Positions 47,640 to 56,599 of a stretch of DNA of 64,000 bases are shown here, piece after piece; positions within the stretch are counted from its first letter, which is position 1; every line of letters starts with the position of its first letter. The notes below the pieces were generated by a model. The model searched no databases and had not been told where the DNA came from. It was given only the letters and a program-made list of their open reading frames with translations. Source of the stretch: Chitinibacter fontanus (GTDB lineage: Bacteria > Pseudomonadota > Gammaproteobacteria > Burkholderiales > Chitinibacteraceae). Location: NCBI RefSeq assembly GCF_013423785.1, contig NZ_CP058952.1, forward strand, positions 62,001-126,000, read 5' to 3'. The position numbers and the translations under genes are program-made.

Positions 47640-47885
47640 TTACTTCCCCCATCGCCCGCGCAGCGGCTCACCCCGATACCAACACACCGCGAGGAAAATC
47701 GCGGAACAGGCGCCAACTGCGCCATAAAACAACCATGGATGAACCGCAGACGAGACTAGTAGTGAAGTCAGTAACAACGACACCACATAAGTGGCCAGTA
47801 CCAGCCAGCCCTGCCAACAACTGGGTAAACCCCAGCCCCAACCGTAGCGTTTTGCATAAAACCAGTATTGCGGTGCATCAGCCAT
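47640..47885 (-). CDS. Small membrane protein with KRYGWGWG motif
   Basis: This 81-residue protein starts MADAPQYWFYAKRYGWGWGL and has two hydrophobic helices (about 24-46 and 49-67), ending in GEPLRGRWGK. Short membrane proteins with a Tyr/Trp-rich KRYGWGWGLP N-terminus are widespread in proteobacteria as uncharacterised genes; that resemblance is from memory. The ATG at 47885 is preferred over 47927. Its function is unknown. Confidence 0.68.
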   Translation of the reverse strand: MADAPQYWFYAKRYGWGWGLPSCWQGWLVLATYVVSLLLTSLLVSSAVHPWLFYGAVGACSAIFLAVCWYRGEPLRGRWGK

Positions 47886-47974
47886 ACTTAACCCCCTACA
47901 ACGGACACAAGCTATGATACCCCGCAACGTATAACCTCATGGGGTTTTATAAATGCAGACTAGCAGCCAATACC

Positions 47975-48673
47975 CTAGCGATCCGGCAGCGGACCAATCG
48001 GATTAACCGGTTGCCCTTTGTAGCGTACCTCAAAGTGCAATTTCACCGTATCAGTTCCCGTTTTTCCCATTTTGGCGATCGCTTGCCCTTGCTTGACTTG
48101 GGCACCCTCGGCAACCAGCAATTGCTGATTATGCGCATAGGTAGTCAAATAATCGCCGCTATGACGCACAATCACCATGTGACCATACGCGCGAATTCCA
48201 TCCCCGGCATAAACTACTTTGCCATCAGCCGCCGCCAGCACCGGATCACCCTCTTTACCTGAGATATCAATCCCTTTATTACGTGGCGGCGCATATTTGC
48301 CAAGTATCGGGCCACTATGTGGCCAAATGAGCGCAATACTGCTACGTGGCTGTGGCGTGGCCGTATTTACCGGCGTCGATGGTGTTGGGCCGCTTGCAGG
48401 TTTACCCGTTGCCGTACTTACAGGCATAACCCGCAATAACTGCCCAACCTCGATATCATTACTCGCCAACTTGTTCCAGCTTTTAAGGCTGGCCACGGTC
48501 TGATTATGATTTTTTGCAATCCGATACAGCGTATCGCCAGCTTTAACCCGATAAAATCCGGCTGGCACTTCGCCCCCAGCGCCACCACCCGAGGTTGTCC
48601 CGCAGGCACTCAATACGGCAAGCAGGCACAGTACTACACAACGCTTAAACCAGCCTAATGTGGACGGAATCAA
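47975..48673 (-). CDS. nlpD: NlpD-like LysM/LytM lipoprotein, amidase activator
   Basis: I read a 232-residue lipoprotein starting at TTG 48673. The lipobox LSAC gives Cys24; a LysM domain follows (about 40-83, YRVKAGDTLYRIAKNH) and a degenerate LytM/M23 domain (about 125-225). In that domain the first zinc ligand is lost (NKGIDISG in place of H..G.D), while LHFEVRYKG remains, exactly as in E. coli NlpD, which activates AmiC rather than cutting peptidoglycan. The start overlaps the DUF1415 stop as TTGA, and GGGGA lies about eight bases upstream. A longer frame to 48718 lies within DUF1415. rpoS is not adjacent. Confidence 0.88.
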   Translation of the reverse strand: MIPSTLGWFKRCVVLCLLAVLSACGTTSGGGAGGEVPAGFYRVKAGDTLYRIAKNHNQTVASLKSWNKLASNDIEVGQLLRVMPVSTATGKPASGPTPSTPVNTATPQPRSSIALIWPHSGPILGKYAPPRNKGIDISGKEGDPVLAAADGKVVYAGDGIRAYGHMVIVRHSGDYLTTYAHNQQLLVAEGAQVKQGQAIAKMGKTGTDTVKLHFEVRYKGQPVNPIGPLPDR

Positions 48674-49233
48674 GCTATTTTCCCCGCATTTGACTCTTGC
48701 AAGCCTAGAGCAATCCAACCTGCCAAGCCTAGCTTTTGCAATGTTGCTATATTGCGCTCGAAAATGGCTTCCGGATTTGGAAATGCAGCAACTGCTTTGG
48801 CGATACTATCCTCACGAATTAAATGCAAAGTTGGATAGGGCGAGCGATTTGTGTAATTACTGATATCGCCTACTTGTGTATCGGCAAACTGAAAATCGGG
48901 GTGAAAATTGGCAATTTGCAAAACCCCCTCCAGCTCATGCTCGGCAACCACCTCATCCGCAATAGTCAAAAAATCATTAAAGACTTCAAAATCTGGGAAT
49001 AAGGTCGGGTGTATCAACAGGGTGGTGTCGATTTCTTCAGCGGGTATTTGGGCCAAATAATCGAGTTCTCGATCCAAATCATCCAAAAAACCATCCAGAT
49101 GTTTTGCATGGGATACGACAAACCGAATCTGGTTTTTGACATACACCGATTTCGCAAATGGGCACAAATTAAGGCCAATAACAGCCTGCTCTAGCCAATG
49201 CTGCGTTTGTTCGATGATTTTCTCGTCGCTCAT
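48670..49233 (-). CDS. DUF1415 family protein
   Basis: This 187-residue soluble protein has the DUF1415 pattern: WLEQAVIGLNLCPFAKSVYVKNQIRFVVS at the N-terminus, then TTLLIHPTLFPDFEVFNDFL and YTNRSPYPTLHLIREDSI. The conserved LNLCPFAK cysteine and histidines suggest an enzyme, but no function is established. ATG 49233 is used; TTG 49245 is also in frame. Its TGA overlaps the TTG start of nlpD, so nlpD depends on its translation. Confidence 0.9.
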   Translation of the reverse strand: MSDEKIIEQTQHWLEQAVIGLNLCPFAKSVYVKNQIRFVVSHAKHLDGFLDDLDRELDYLAQIPAEEIDTTLLIHPTLFPDFEVFNDFLTIADEVVAEHELEGVLQIANFHPDFQFADTQVGDISNYTNRSPYPTLHLIREDSIAKAVAAFPNPEAIFERNIATLQKLGLAGWIALGLQESNAGKIA

Positions 49234-49312
49234 GTCACTACCCAATTATGCAATTGGCCCAATTTTACCGAGCTTCATGGCCTTGTGCATGTTTGGCGTA
49301 AATAAAACCAGT

Positions 49313-49339
49313 ATAAAAAAACCCACACAAGGTGGGTTT
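49313..49339 (-). terminator. Terminator after the GAF gene
   Basis: AAACCCAC and GTGGGTTT pair around a five-base loop; read on the minus strand the hairpin is followed by TTTTTTTAT. It lies 24 bases past the GAF-protein stop and separates it from DUF1415. Confidence 0.88.
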
Positions 49340-49362
49340 GGTCGGTAAAACTGGCTAGTCAG

Positions 49363-49869
49363 TCACAGACTATTGCGAATTGACGGCGTTTTTTCCAACT
49401 CCTGCACCACCACCTTGGCCATGTCTTTGAGCATATCAAGATCCGCTGGGCTCAAGTTTTTGGCCTCTCGATCGATGAGGCATAAGGTGCCCACATTAAC
49501 CCCATTGCGTGCTTTTAGTGGCGCCCCGGCATAAAACCTGATTTTGGGTTCACCTGTAACCAGCGGATTATCGATAAATCGTTCATCCAGCAAAGTGTTA
49601 GGTACTACCATCACATCATCTTGCAAAATGGCATGGCCACAGAAAGACACATCGCGTGGTGTTTCTTTGGCGTCGAGCCCACAGGCTGATTTAAACCATT
49701 GCCGATTAACATCGACCAAACTGACTACTGCGATTTGCACGCGAAAAAACGCTGCCGCTGCCCGAGTGAGATTATCAAACCGCTCTTCCGGCGGGGTATC
49801 TAAAATCAAAAACTGACGCAGCGTTTCAATACGCAATTCTTCATTGCTGGGTTTGGCAGGTGCTTGCAT
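49363..49869 (-). CDS. Stand-alone GAF-domain protein
   Basis: This 168-residue protein is almost entirely one GAF domain: EELRIETLRQFLILDTPPEERFD, FRVQIAVVSLVDVNRQWFKS, PRDVSFCGHAIL, and IRFYAGAPLKARNGVNVGTLCLID. This sequence type is the sensor module usually found in front of histidine kinases or diguanylate cyclases. No output domain follows, so it may act with a partner. ATG 49869 yields a standard start; the frame is open to 49920. A MetE stop lies 62 bases upstream. Confidence 0.86.
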   Translation of the reverse strand: MQAPAKPSNEELRIETLRQFLILDTPPEERFDNLTRAAAAFFRVQIAVVSLVDVNRQWFKSACGLDAKETPRDVSFCGHAILQDDVMVVPNTLLDERFIDNPLVTGEPKIRFYAGAPLKARNGVNVGTLCLIDREAKNLSPADLDMLKDMAKVVVQELEKTPSIRNSL

Positions 49870-49931
49870 GATTGATCTGTCGACAAAGAATACCGACCAA
49901 TTATAGCCAACACCTCCCATGCAGCAATGCT

Positions 49932-52325
49932 TTAGTTACAAGTACATCCGCCCAACACCGTCGGTGTAGGCACAGTCGCGCCCCCAAACGACAAGCGTTG
50001 CCCTGCCGCTAAAGCGGCACGCGCCAATTGTGCCGCTGCCAACATATTGGCCAGAGCAGCTTCGGTTTCCGGCCAAGCACGCGTTTTTAAGCCACAATCT
50101 GGGTTAATCCACAAGCGTTCTGCAGGTACAACTTCCAGTGCTTTGGCGATCAGGCGCACCATTTCATTCACCTGTGGCACGCGCGGGCTGTGTATGTCGT
50201 AAACACCAGGGCCAATTTCATTGGGGTAAATGAAAGCTTCGCCCGCAGTTTCTGAAACCGTTTTGCCTGCAAAGGCTTCCAGTAACTCCATATCCGAGCG
50301 GCTAGTTTCAATCGTAATCACATCGGCATCCATCGCGGCGATCGCTGGCAAAATATCGTTAAATTCCGAATAACACATATGCGTATGAATCTGCGTATCG
50401 TTCGCCACACCAGAAGCCGAAATGCGGAATGCACGCCCTGCCCAATTCAGATAATCTGCCCAGTCACTTTGCTTGAGTGGCAAACCTTCACGGAATGCAG
50501 GTTCGTCGATCTGAATAATGCCAATGCCTGCGTTTTCCAAATCGCACACCTCATCGCGGATCGCCAGCGCGATCTGATCACACGTCACCGAGCGCGGCTG
50601 ATCATCGCGCACAAATGACCATTGCAAGATCGTCACTGGACCTGTCAGCATGCCCTTCATTGGTTTAGTCGTGAGGCTTTGCGCGTAGCTCGACCAAGCT
50701 ACAGTCATTGGACTTGGACGCGATACATCGCCAAACAAGATCGGTGGCTTCACGCAGCGGCTGCCATAGCTTTGCACCCAACCCAATTGGGTAAACGCAA
50801 AACCTGCTAACTGCTCACCAAAATACTCGACCATATCATTGCGCTCGGCTTCGCCGTGCACCGGCACATCAATCCCAAGCTCATCTTGCTTTTTGACCAC
50901 CAAGGCAATTTCGGCCTGCATCGCAGCCTGATACTGCGCAGCTGAAATCTCACCTTTTTTAAATGCGGCTCGTGCTGCGCGAATTTCTTTGGTTTGCGGG
51001 AATGAGCCAATGGTGGTGGTTGGCAGCAACGGTAAATTAAAGCGCTGGCGTTGTGCAGCTTGGCGCGCAACAAATGGCGCCGCACGCTGATCAACCTTGC
51101 CTTGATGAGTTAAAGCGCCCAAGCGGGCCGCCACCGACGGATTATGAATACGCTTTGAGATGCGGCGAGCATGTTGGGCATCGGCATTGCTCGTTAATGC
51201 GCTGGTGATATCACCACCATTTAAACCGCGCTTGAGGGCGCCTAGCTCTTGCAGTTTTTGCTTGGCAAACGCCAACCATGACTTCAGCTCGGTATCAAGC
51301 TGCGTTTCCTGCGCCAGATCGACAGGCACATGCAGTAATGAGCAGCTTGGCGCAATCCACAACGCTGATCCCAATTGCGCATGAATTGGCTTTAGCACCG
51401 CCAACGTTTTTACTAAATCAGTCGCCCAGATATTACGACCATCGATTACGCCCACTGACAATGCTTTATTGGCTGGCCACAGTGCCGCAAACTGACTTAA
51501 TTGCTCTGGTGCACGCACCGCATCGATATGAACGCCTGCAACGGGCAAGCTGGCCAACAGTCCGGCATGCTCAAGCACTGAATCGAAATAGGTCGTTAGC
51601 AGCACTTGCAGGCCCTGCCGACCCAAAGTGCCATAAGTGGGCTCAAATGCTGCCACCCACTCGGCCGGTAATTGCAAAGCCAAAATCGGCTCATCGATTT
51701 GAATTTGTTCAACGCCCAAGGCTGTCAGTTTATTAAAAATACGGGTATAGGCTGCAACAATAGATGGCAAAAGATCTAGCTTGTTATACCCATCCTGCTT
51801 GCATTTTGACAGCCACAAAAATGTTAGCGGGCCAGGCAAGGCCACTTTCACCGCATGGCCGTGTAAAATGGCATCGGCAACCTCATCAAACAGCCACTCG
51901 ACCCCTCCGTCAAAACGGGTCTGACTGCTAAGCTCTGGCACCAGATAGTGATAATTGGTGTCGAAATACTTGGTCATTTCCATCGCAAACTGCGTTGGAT
52001 TACCGCGCGCCAGCTCAAAGTATTGCGGCAAGCTTAACTGCTGGGCATCAAAACCAAAGCGCGCCGGTATCGCGCCTAGTAGCGCGGCGGTATTCAAAAT
52101 CTGGTCGTACCAAGCAAAGTCGCCAACGGTGACAAAATCTAAACCAGCCTCCGCCTGCCAAGCCCAATGCTGACGGCGCAGCGTTTGACCCACTTGCGTC
52201 AGCTCAGCCTCAGTTATCTCACCGCGCCAGAATTTCTCGACGGCAAATTTCAATTCGCGCTGCGCACCGATGCGTGGAAAACCCAAGACATGCGCTTTTA
52301 CTGCCACTGCATTATTTTTACTCAT
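49932..52325 (-). CDS. metE: Cobalamin-independent methionine synthase
   Basis: This 797-residue two-barrel enzyme methylates homocysteine from methyltetrahydropteroyl-triglutamate. The N-terminal barrel starts [15 protein letters not shown]. The C-terminal barrel has [14 protein letters not shown], the zinc ligands in [11 protein letters not shown] (His and Cys), the glutamate in [12 protein letters not shown] and a Cys in NPDCGLKTR. It ends GGCTCN. ATG 52325 has GAGGTG seven bases upstream. It diverges from metR, whose product should activate it with homocysteine as co-effector. Confidence 0.96.
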   Translation of the reverse strand: MSKNNAVAVKAHVLGFPRIGAQRELKFAVEKFWRGEITEAELTQVGQTLRRQHWAWQAEAGLDFVTVGDFAWYDQILNTAALLGAIPARFGFDAQQLSLPQYFELARGNPTQFAMEMTKYFDTNYHYLVPELSSQTRFDGGVEWLFDEVADAILHGHAVKVALPGPLTFLWLSKCKQDGYNKLDLLPSIVAAYTRIFNKLTALGVEQIQIDEPILALQLPAEWVAAFEPTYGTLGRQGLQVLLTTYFDSVLEHAGLLASLPVAGVHIDAVRAPEQLSQFAALWPANKALSVGVIDGRNIWATDLVKTLAVLKPIHAQLGSALWIAPSCSLLHVPVDLAQETQLDTELKSWLAFAKQKLQELGALKRGLNGGDITSALTSNADAQHARRISKRIHNPSVAARLGALTHQGKVDQRAAPFVARQAAQRQRFNLPLLPTTTIGSFPQTKEIRAARAAFKKGEISAAQYQAAMQAEIALVVKKQDELGIDVPVHGEAERNDMVEYFGEQLAGFAFTQLGWVQSYGSRCVKPPILFGDVSRPSPMTVAWSSYAQSLTTKPMKGMLTGPVTILQWSFVRDDQPRSVTCDQIALAIRDEVCDLENAGIGIIQIDEPAFREGLPLKQSDWADYLNWAGRAFRISASGVANDTQIHTHMCYSEFNDILPAIAAMDADVITIETSRSDMELLEAFAGKTVSETAGEAFIYPNEIGPGVYDIHSPRVPQVNEMVRLIAKALEVVPAERLWINPDCGLKTRAWPETEAALANMLAAAQLARAALAAGQRLSFGGATVPTPTVLGGCTCN

Positions 52326-52409
52326 TGCAAAACACCTCATCCATGAAAGTGATTTGCATACTACGCCTCAGCAGTTTATGATTACAGCTCATTATTTTTG
52401 TGAAAAGCA

Positions 52410-52426
52410 TGAATTTATTTAATTCA
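52410..52426. promoter_or_regulatory. Probable MetR operator between metE and metR
   Basis: TGAATT-N5-AATTCA is a perfect inverted repeat of 17 bases with the LysR-type T-N11-A spacing. It contains the TGAA and TTCA halves of the described MetR site, but with nine bases between them instead of five. It lies in the metE-metR divergent gap. It also overlaps a GTG and an ATG (52400, 52409) that could otherwise be taken as metR starts. Confidence 0.6.
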
Positions 52427-52447
52427 CACACTGTAACCGAGCCCAAC

Positions 52448-53368
52448 ATGCAATCGCTGCTAGAACTACGTCACCTCAAAACCATTACCGCTATTGCCGA
52501 AGCCGGCAGCCTAACCCGCGCTGCCGAACGGCTACATCTAACGCAATCCGCTCTCTCGCATCAGGTACGATTATTGGAAGATCATTACGGCCTGCCCTTG
52601 TTTGCGCGCAAATCTAATCCGCTTAAACTCACTGCCGCGGGTGAAAAACTTGCCACGCTAGCCCGTGATGTGCTGCCAAGTATTGCAGCAACCGAGCGCG
52701 ATATTGCGCGCTTGCGCGAAGGTCAGGCGGGACAATTGCGCATTGCGGTCGAGTGCCACACTTGTTTTGATTGGCTAATGCCGGCAATGGATCAGTTTCG
52801 CCAGCACTGGCCCGAGGTTGAACTCGATATTGTGTCGGGCTTTCATGCTGACCCGGTGCAATTGCTGTATGAAGATCGCGCTGATATCGCGATTGTGTCG
52901 GAGGTTGAGTCACAGCCCGAGCTAAGCCATTTACCCTTGTTTAGCTACGACATGGTGGCCTTACTGGCAACCGATCATGCCCTAGCAAGCAAACCTTATT
53001 TGGATGCCGCCGATTTCGCTAACGAAACGCTCATTACCTATCCGGTACCGGATGAGATGCTTGATTTGCTACGCAAAGTACTCAAACCTGCCGGCATCAA
53101 CCCTAAACGTCGTCCAACCGAGCTAACTGTAGCAATGCTGCAATTGGTCGCCAGCCGCCGCGGCATTGCTGCGCTACCACGCTGGAGCGTACAAAGTTAT
53201 CTGGACCGCGGCTATGTCGTGGCCAAACCCATCACGGCACAAGGATTAAAAAGCGAGCTGTATGCGGCAATGCATACTGATCGCCAACAGGCGGCATATT
53301 TAGTTGATTTTGTAGAAACGATGCGCACGGTGAGCGTGCAAAATTTGGCCGACGTGGTTTTACTTTGA
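52448..53368 (+). CDS. metR: LysR-family regulator MetR
   Basis: This 306-residue regulator starts MQSLLELRHLKTI and has a winged helix-turn-helix (about 5-65, SLTRAAERLHLTQSALSHQV), then an effector domain whose middle (AVECHTCFDWLMP) matches MetR. It activates metE and other methionine genes in response to homocysteine. I prefer ATG 52448; upstream in-frame starts at 52400 and 52409 would bury the operator in the coding region. It converges on the MscS gene with a nine-base overlap of their ends. Confidence 0.92.
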   Translation: MQSLLELRHLKTITAIAEAGSLTRAAERLHLTQSALSHQVRLLEDHYGLPLFARKSNPLKLTAAGEKLATLARDVLPSIAATERDIARLREGQAGQLRIAVECHTCFDWLMPAMDQFRQHWPEVELDIVSGFHADPVQLLYEDRADIAIVSEVESQPELSHLPLFSYDMVALLATDHALASKPYLDAADFANETLITYPVPDEMLDLLRKVLKPAGINPKRRPTELTVAMLQLVASRRGIAALPRWSVQSYLDRGYVVAKPITAQGLKSELYAAMHTDRQQAAYLVDFVETMRTVSVQNLADVVLL

Positions 53369-54232
53369 GTCGCCACCTTGCTGAGCAGGCTGATGCTGGC
53401 GCAAAAATGCCCGCAAAATAGCCTGCTCCACCTTGGCACGCTGCCCTAATGGCACAGGTAATTGCAATTGGAATGCAATCGAATCAATATCTTCTAAATC
53501 GATTCGCACCCGCGGCTCCAGTACCAGTGCATTAAGCACTTGCAGGCTCTGCTGCTCAAGCGCGTGCTGTGCTAGCTCATGGTCATACTCGGTAATAGCC
53601 TGCTGTCCTGCCGACAATAAGATTAATTCGGCGGCATGCCAATCATCTTCACGCGGGATGCGCACATGCACGGTATGCATGACAAAATGACCCAGCCGCG
53701 TTTCATTGAACACCGGATTGGCCAGCAGCAAACTATTCGGTATTGTTACCACTCGCCCCACCGTACCTTGCTGTGAGCTAGCATAGCTAGATTCTGCCAC
53801 CGTGAACGAGAGCACATTGGTATCGACAACCTGACCTTTGAGCTTATTGAACTCAATCCGATCGCCTACGCTAAACGCATGGGTACTGGTGCGATAAATC
53901 GAGCCCATTAGGCACATAATCATTTCTTTGGTTGCCAATACCAAGGCCGCGGCAATGGCAACCATCGAGACCGCCAGCGTTTGCAGTTCGCGCCCCCAAA
54001 TCAAGGTTAAACCCGCCACAAAAATAATCAGCCAGACATTGCGCAAGGTCACCAGCCAACGGCGCTTCACTTCTACACTCAGGTCGGTGCGTGCGATCAC
54101 CGAGCGGCGGATTAACCAGCGCCCAATCATCAGCAACAGCACAAACAGCAGCGATGCCACTACATCATGCTGCGTCGGTTTATCGACGGCAGAGGGTAAT
54201 AGTTCATTCAGCCATTGAGGGGCAGATAGCAT
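53360..54232 (-). CDS. MscS-family mechanosensitive channel
   Basis: This 290-residue protein has three membrane helices (about 25-45, 65-85 and 90-115) followed by the MscS beta domain: EMIMCLMGSIYRTSTHAFSVGDRIEF, then VPNSLLL-like VTIPNSLLLANPVFN. The pore-helix Gly/Ala pattern is AVSMVAIAAALVLATKEMI. It would release solutes on osmotic downshift or regulate another small-channel process. ATG 54232 has GGAGAG upstream; ATG 54244 is also in frame. Its stop overlaps the end of metR. Confidence 0.88.
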   Translation of the reverse strand: MLSAPQWLNELLPSAVDKPTQHDVVASLLFVLLLMIGRWLIRRSVIARTDLSVEVKRRWLVTLRNVWLIIFVAGLTLIWGRELQTLAVSMVAIAAALVLATKEMIMCLMGSIYRTSTHAFSVGDRIEFNKLKGQVVDTNVLSFTVAESSYASSQQGTVGRVVTIPNSLLLANPVFNETRLGHFVMHTVHVRIPREDDWHAAELILLSAGQQAITEYDHELAQHALEQQSLQVLNALVLEPRVRIDLEDIDSIAFQLQLPVPLGQRAKVEQAILRAFLRQHQPAQQGGDSK

Positions 54233-54266
54233 AAAGCTCTCCATTGCGATTCACTCTTTCACAGCA

Positions 54267-54294
54267 AAACAAAAAGCCCTGCAAGGCAGGGCTT
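54267..54294 (-). terminator. Terminator after the 56-residue basic protein
   Basis: AAGCCCTGC and GCAGGGCTT form a 9-bp stem around a three-base loop; on the minus strand TTTTTGTTTT follows. It lies 19 bases past the stop of the small gene and before the MscS gene. Confidence 0.88.
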
Positions 54295-54313
54295 AAGACT
54301 AGGCAAAATCGGC

Positions 54314-54484
54314 TTAAGATTTAATCAAAATCTCGTTGTAACGCACAGATACTGCCGCTTCCAACTGATCTTCTGATGGCATACCTTTATTGGCGATCAA
54401 CAAGTTTTGCAGGACTTTTTCTGCTTCACGCAACAAATAGCGTTTCTGTTGGCGTTTGCTTAAGCGTTTAATTTTCGCGTTCAT
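54314..54484 (-). CDS. 56-residue basic protein of unknown function
   Basis: A short gene encodes 56 residues starting MNAKIKRLSKRQQKRYLLRE and ending SVRYNEILIKS. It is Lys/Arg-rich at the N-terminus and has a leucine-patterned helix in the middle. GAGG lies six bases before the ATG and an intrinsic terminator follows, so it is a complete transcription unit. I do not recognise a family; nucleic-acid or ribosome binding is possible from the charge alone. Confidence 0.78.
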   Translation of the reverse strand: MNAKIKRLSKRQQKRYLLREAEKVLQNLLIANKGMPSEDQLEAAVSVRYNEILIKS

Positions 54485-54556
54485 GGTCAACCTCGTTGAT
54501 AAATTCAGCGCTGATTATACATCGTCACCCAATGCATTTCAGTGCGCATACCACAA

Positions 54557-55228
54557 CTATTTCATTACCACAGGGGTCGCTGAAGTTGCTTTGGCAAAAT
54601 TGGGGGGCGGCGTAATACCCATCGAAACATAAATACTGGTTAGTTTGTCCACCCCAATATTGGCCGGGCGAATCCAATCCTTGGGCACATAGAGCAAGCC
54701 GCCGCCAATCGGCACTGGTGCGGTCGGTACCAAAATTACTTGATACTCCCGACCTTCGATTTCAACTGGCTCAGGATTGGGCATCAAGGCCAACACTGCG
54801 ACCCCATCACCGCCAAACAAGCACCATACCGGGCTCATTGCACCAATATCGGCATCCTGTTTTTGATCTAGCAAACCGACAAAGCGATCGGCCAGATTAT
54901 AAAGACTACCAATCACCGGCAGGCGACGCACCGTACGGTCTACCAATGCTGCCAGCGGTTTTTTTAGCCGCGATTGCACCACGATACCGAGTACATAAAT
55001 AAAACCAGCCAACAGCAGCGTGCCAGTGATGTATTCCAGCGCAGGATTTTTTACAAAGGTTTGCCCGAAAAAAGCAAAAATGCGCCCAATTAAACTACTT
55101 GGGCCAACATAATGATTGAGCAGATTCACCACCCAAGCCAGCAGTGATACCGTCACTAGCAGCGGCAAAAGGGCCAACAGCCCCGCCAGCCAAGTGCGCA
55201 ACATGCTGTTTAAACTTCTTTTAACCAT
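54557..55228 (-). CDS. DUF502 family membrane protein
   Basis: This 223-residue inner-membrane protein has two helices (about 9-33 and 56-78) and the DUF502 core: GLLALLPLLVTVSLLAWVV, then LVDRTVRRLPVIGSLYNLAD and VILVPTAPVPIGGGLLYVPKD. The function is unknown; some relatives are annotated as COV-like. AGGA is placed five bases before ATG 55228, and the frame is open to 55288 without support. No partner gene is evident. Confidence 0.9.
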   Translation of the reverse strand: MVKRSLNSMLRTWLAGLLALLPLLVTVSLLAWVVNLLNHYVGPSSLIGRIFAFFGQTFVKNPALEYITGTLLLAGFIYVLGIVVQSRLKKPLAALVDRTVRRLPVIGSLYNLADRFVGLLDQKQDADIGAMSPVWCLFGGDGVAVLALMPNPEPVEIEGREYQVILVPTAPVPIGGGLLYVPKDWIRPANIGVDKLTSIYVSMGITPPPNFAKATSATPVVMK

Positions 55229-55320
55229 TTTTTCCTGCACTAAGTCTGAAAAAACCATACTACCAGAGTGTATCAGCCTCAAGCTCACTATTGATAAGCG
55301 CTTGCGGCAAATACATCAAG

Positions 55321-55932
55321 TTACAATTTAGGAATCCGAATCCGACTGATCATTAACGAGCCAGATGCCGCAAACATTAGCGCGAGCGGGTGCAGATAAA
55401 AACCTGCAATTTCGATTTTACCGAACCAAAGTTGCGCCCCAATTGCACCATTTGACACCGCCGCGGCCAGTATCAGCACCAGCAATAGCGACGTAGGAAT
55501 CGGCGTGCCTTCGAAGTATTTCACCTTATCGCTACCATCCGAGAGAGCCTCGGCGGTGATGTTATACCGCGCCAAGCGCGATACGCCGCAAGCGACAAAA
55601 AATACTAAAATAATTCGATCAAACAAGCCCTGCATCCCGCAGGCATAACCCATCACCGCCGGTGCAACGCCAAACGAAATCACATCAGCCAGCGAATCGA
55701 GCTCACGCCCCAAGGCCGACGATTTTTGTCGCCAGCGTGCAATGCGCCCATCGAGCACATCAAACACCAGCGCGACAAAAATTAGCGCCGCGGCAAAATG
55801 CAGATGCAGCGGATCCGATAATTGAATAAAAGACATCACCGCAAACAACGCGCCAGTCCCACAGACTGCGTTACCCAGTGTAAACCAGTCTGCCAGATGA
55901 AATTCGCGAATCATCGCAAAGGGTTTAGCCAT
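55321..55932 (-). CDS. pssA: CDP-diacylglycerol-serine O-phosphatidyltransferase-like enzyme
   Basis: This 203-residue membrane protein (six helices) carries the CDP-alcohol phosphatidyltransferase motif DG..AR........G...D...D: Asp58, Asp61-Gly62, Ala65-Arg66, Gly75, Asp79 and Asp83. It most likely makes phosphatidylserine, the precursor of phosphatidylethanolamine. ATG 55932 is six bases from AGG; ATG 55935 is only three away. The psd decarboxylase gene is not adjacent. A gamma-carbonic anhydrase gene lies upstream, 34 bases away. Confidence 0.88.
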   Translation of the reverse strand: MAKPFAMIREFHLADWFTLGNAVCGTGALFAVMSFIQLSDPLHLHFAAALIFVALVFDVLDGRIARWRQKSSALGRELDSLADVISFGVAPAVMGYACGMQGLFDRIILVFFVACGVSRLARYNITAEALSDGSDKVKYFEGTPIPTSLLLVLILAAAVSNGAIGAQLWFGKIEIAGFYLHPLALMFAASGSLMISRIRIPKL

Positions 55933-55966
55933 CATGAACCTTCTAAAAAATCAACATTTGAGAGCA

Positions 55967-56500
55967 CTACACCGCATCGCGGTATTTGCTCATCAATTTC
56001 ACATAGTGAGCCGCCGAATATTTGAAATGCGCGATTTCGTCTTCGGTGAGTGCGCGCACTTCCTTGGCCGGGCGACCCATATACAGATAGCCCGATTTCA
56101 GCACTTTACCCGGTGGCACCAATGAGCCAGCACCGATCATCACATGGTCTTCAATGACCACGCGATCGAGCACAATCGTGCCCATGCCAATCAGGCATTC
56201 ATTGCCTATCGTACAGCCATGCAGCATCACGCCATGCCCTACCGTCACACGCTCGCCGATCACCAACGGCGCGCCGAGCGGATCATCAGCTCGTTTATGC
56301 GTAGTGTGCAGCACGCTGCAATCTTGCACGTTGGAATCCGCACCAATATGGATATGATTCACGTCGCCGCGCAGCACTGCGCCGGGCCAGATCGACACAT
56401 TTTCGCCCAATTTCACTTCACCAATTACGCTCGCTTGCGCATGCACCCAAGCGCCAGCACTCAGTTCTGGCGCGATGCCGTCAAACACTTCCACTGTCAT
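55967..56500 (-). CDS. Gamma-carbonic anhydrase family protein (YrdA/PaaY-like)
   Basis: This 177-residue left-handed beta-helix hexapeptide-repeat protein has the three zinc histidines of gamma-carbonic anhydrases, in VLHTTH and TVGHGVMLHG. Typical stretches are GENVSIWPGAVLRGDVNHIHIG and IGMGTIVLDRVVIEDHVMIGAGS. Many members are inactive as carbonic anhydrases or serve as thioesterases or acyltransferase-like proteins, so the reaction is uncertain. It diverges from prlC; the 99-base gap holds both promoters. Confidence 0.92.
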   Translation of the reverse strand: MTVEVFDGIAPELSAGAWVHAQASVIGEVKLGENVSIWPGAVLRGDVNHIHIGADSNVQDCSVLHTTHKRADDPLGAPLVIGERVTVGHGVMLHGCTIGNECLIGMGTIVLDRVVIEDHVMIGAGSLVPPGKVLKSGYLYMGRPAKEVRALTEDEIAHFKYSAAHYVKLMSKYRDAV

Positions 56501-56599
56501 TTGTTTTCACCCTTGTTAGTGGAGCCACCAGCTTGAATTTACCGACTTGGCGCCCATTTATTCACTACACTCATTATCTAATTCTACCTGAGAGCACCC

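Noticed and set aside
49363..49869. GAF protein as a free methionine sulfoxide reductase
   Set aside because: It lies next to metE, but the three-cysteine pattern of that enzyme is absent; the sequence matches sensor-type GAF domains.
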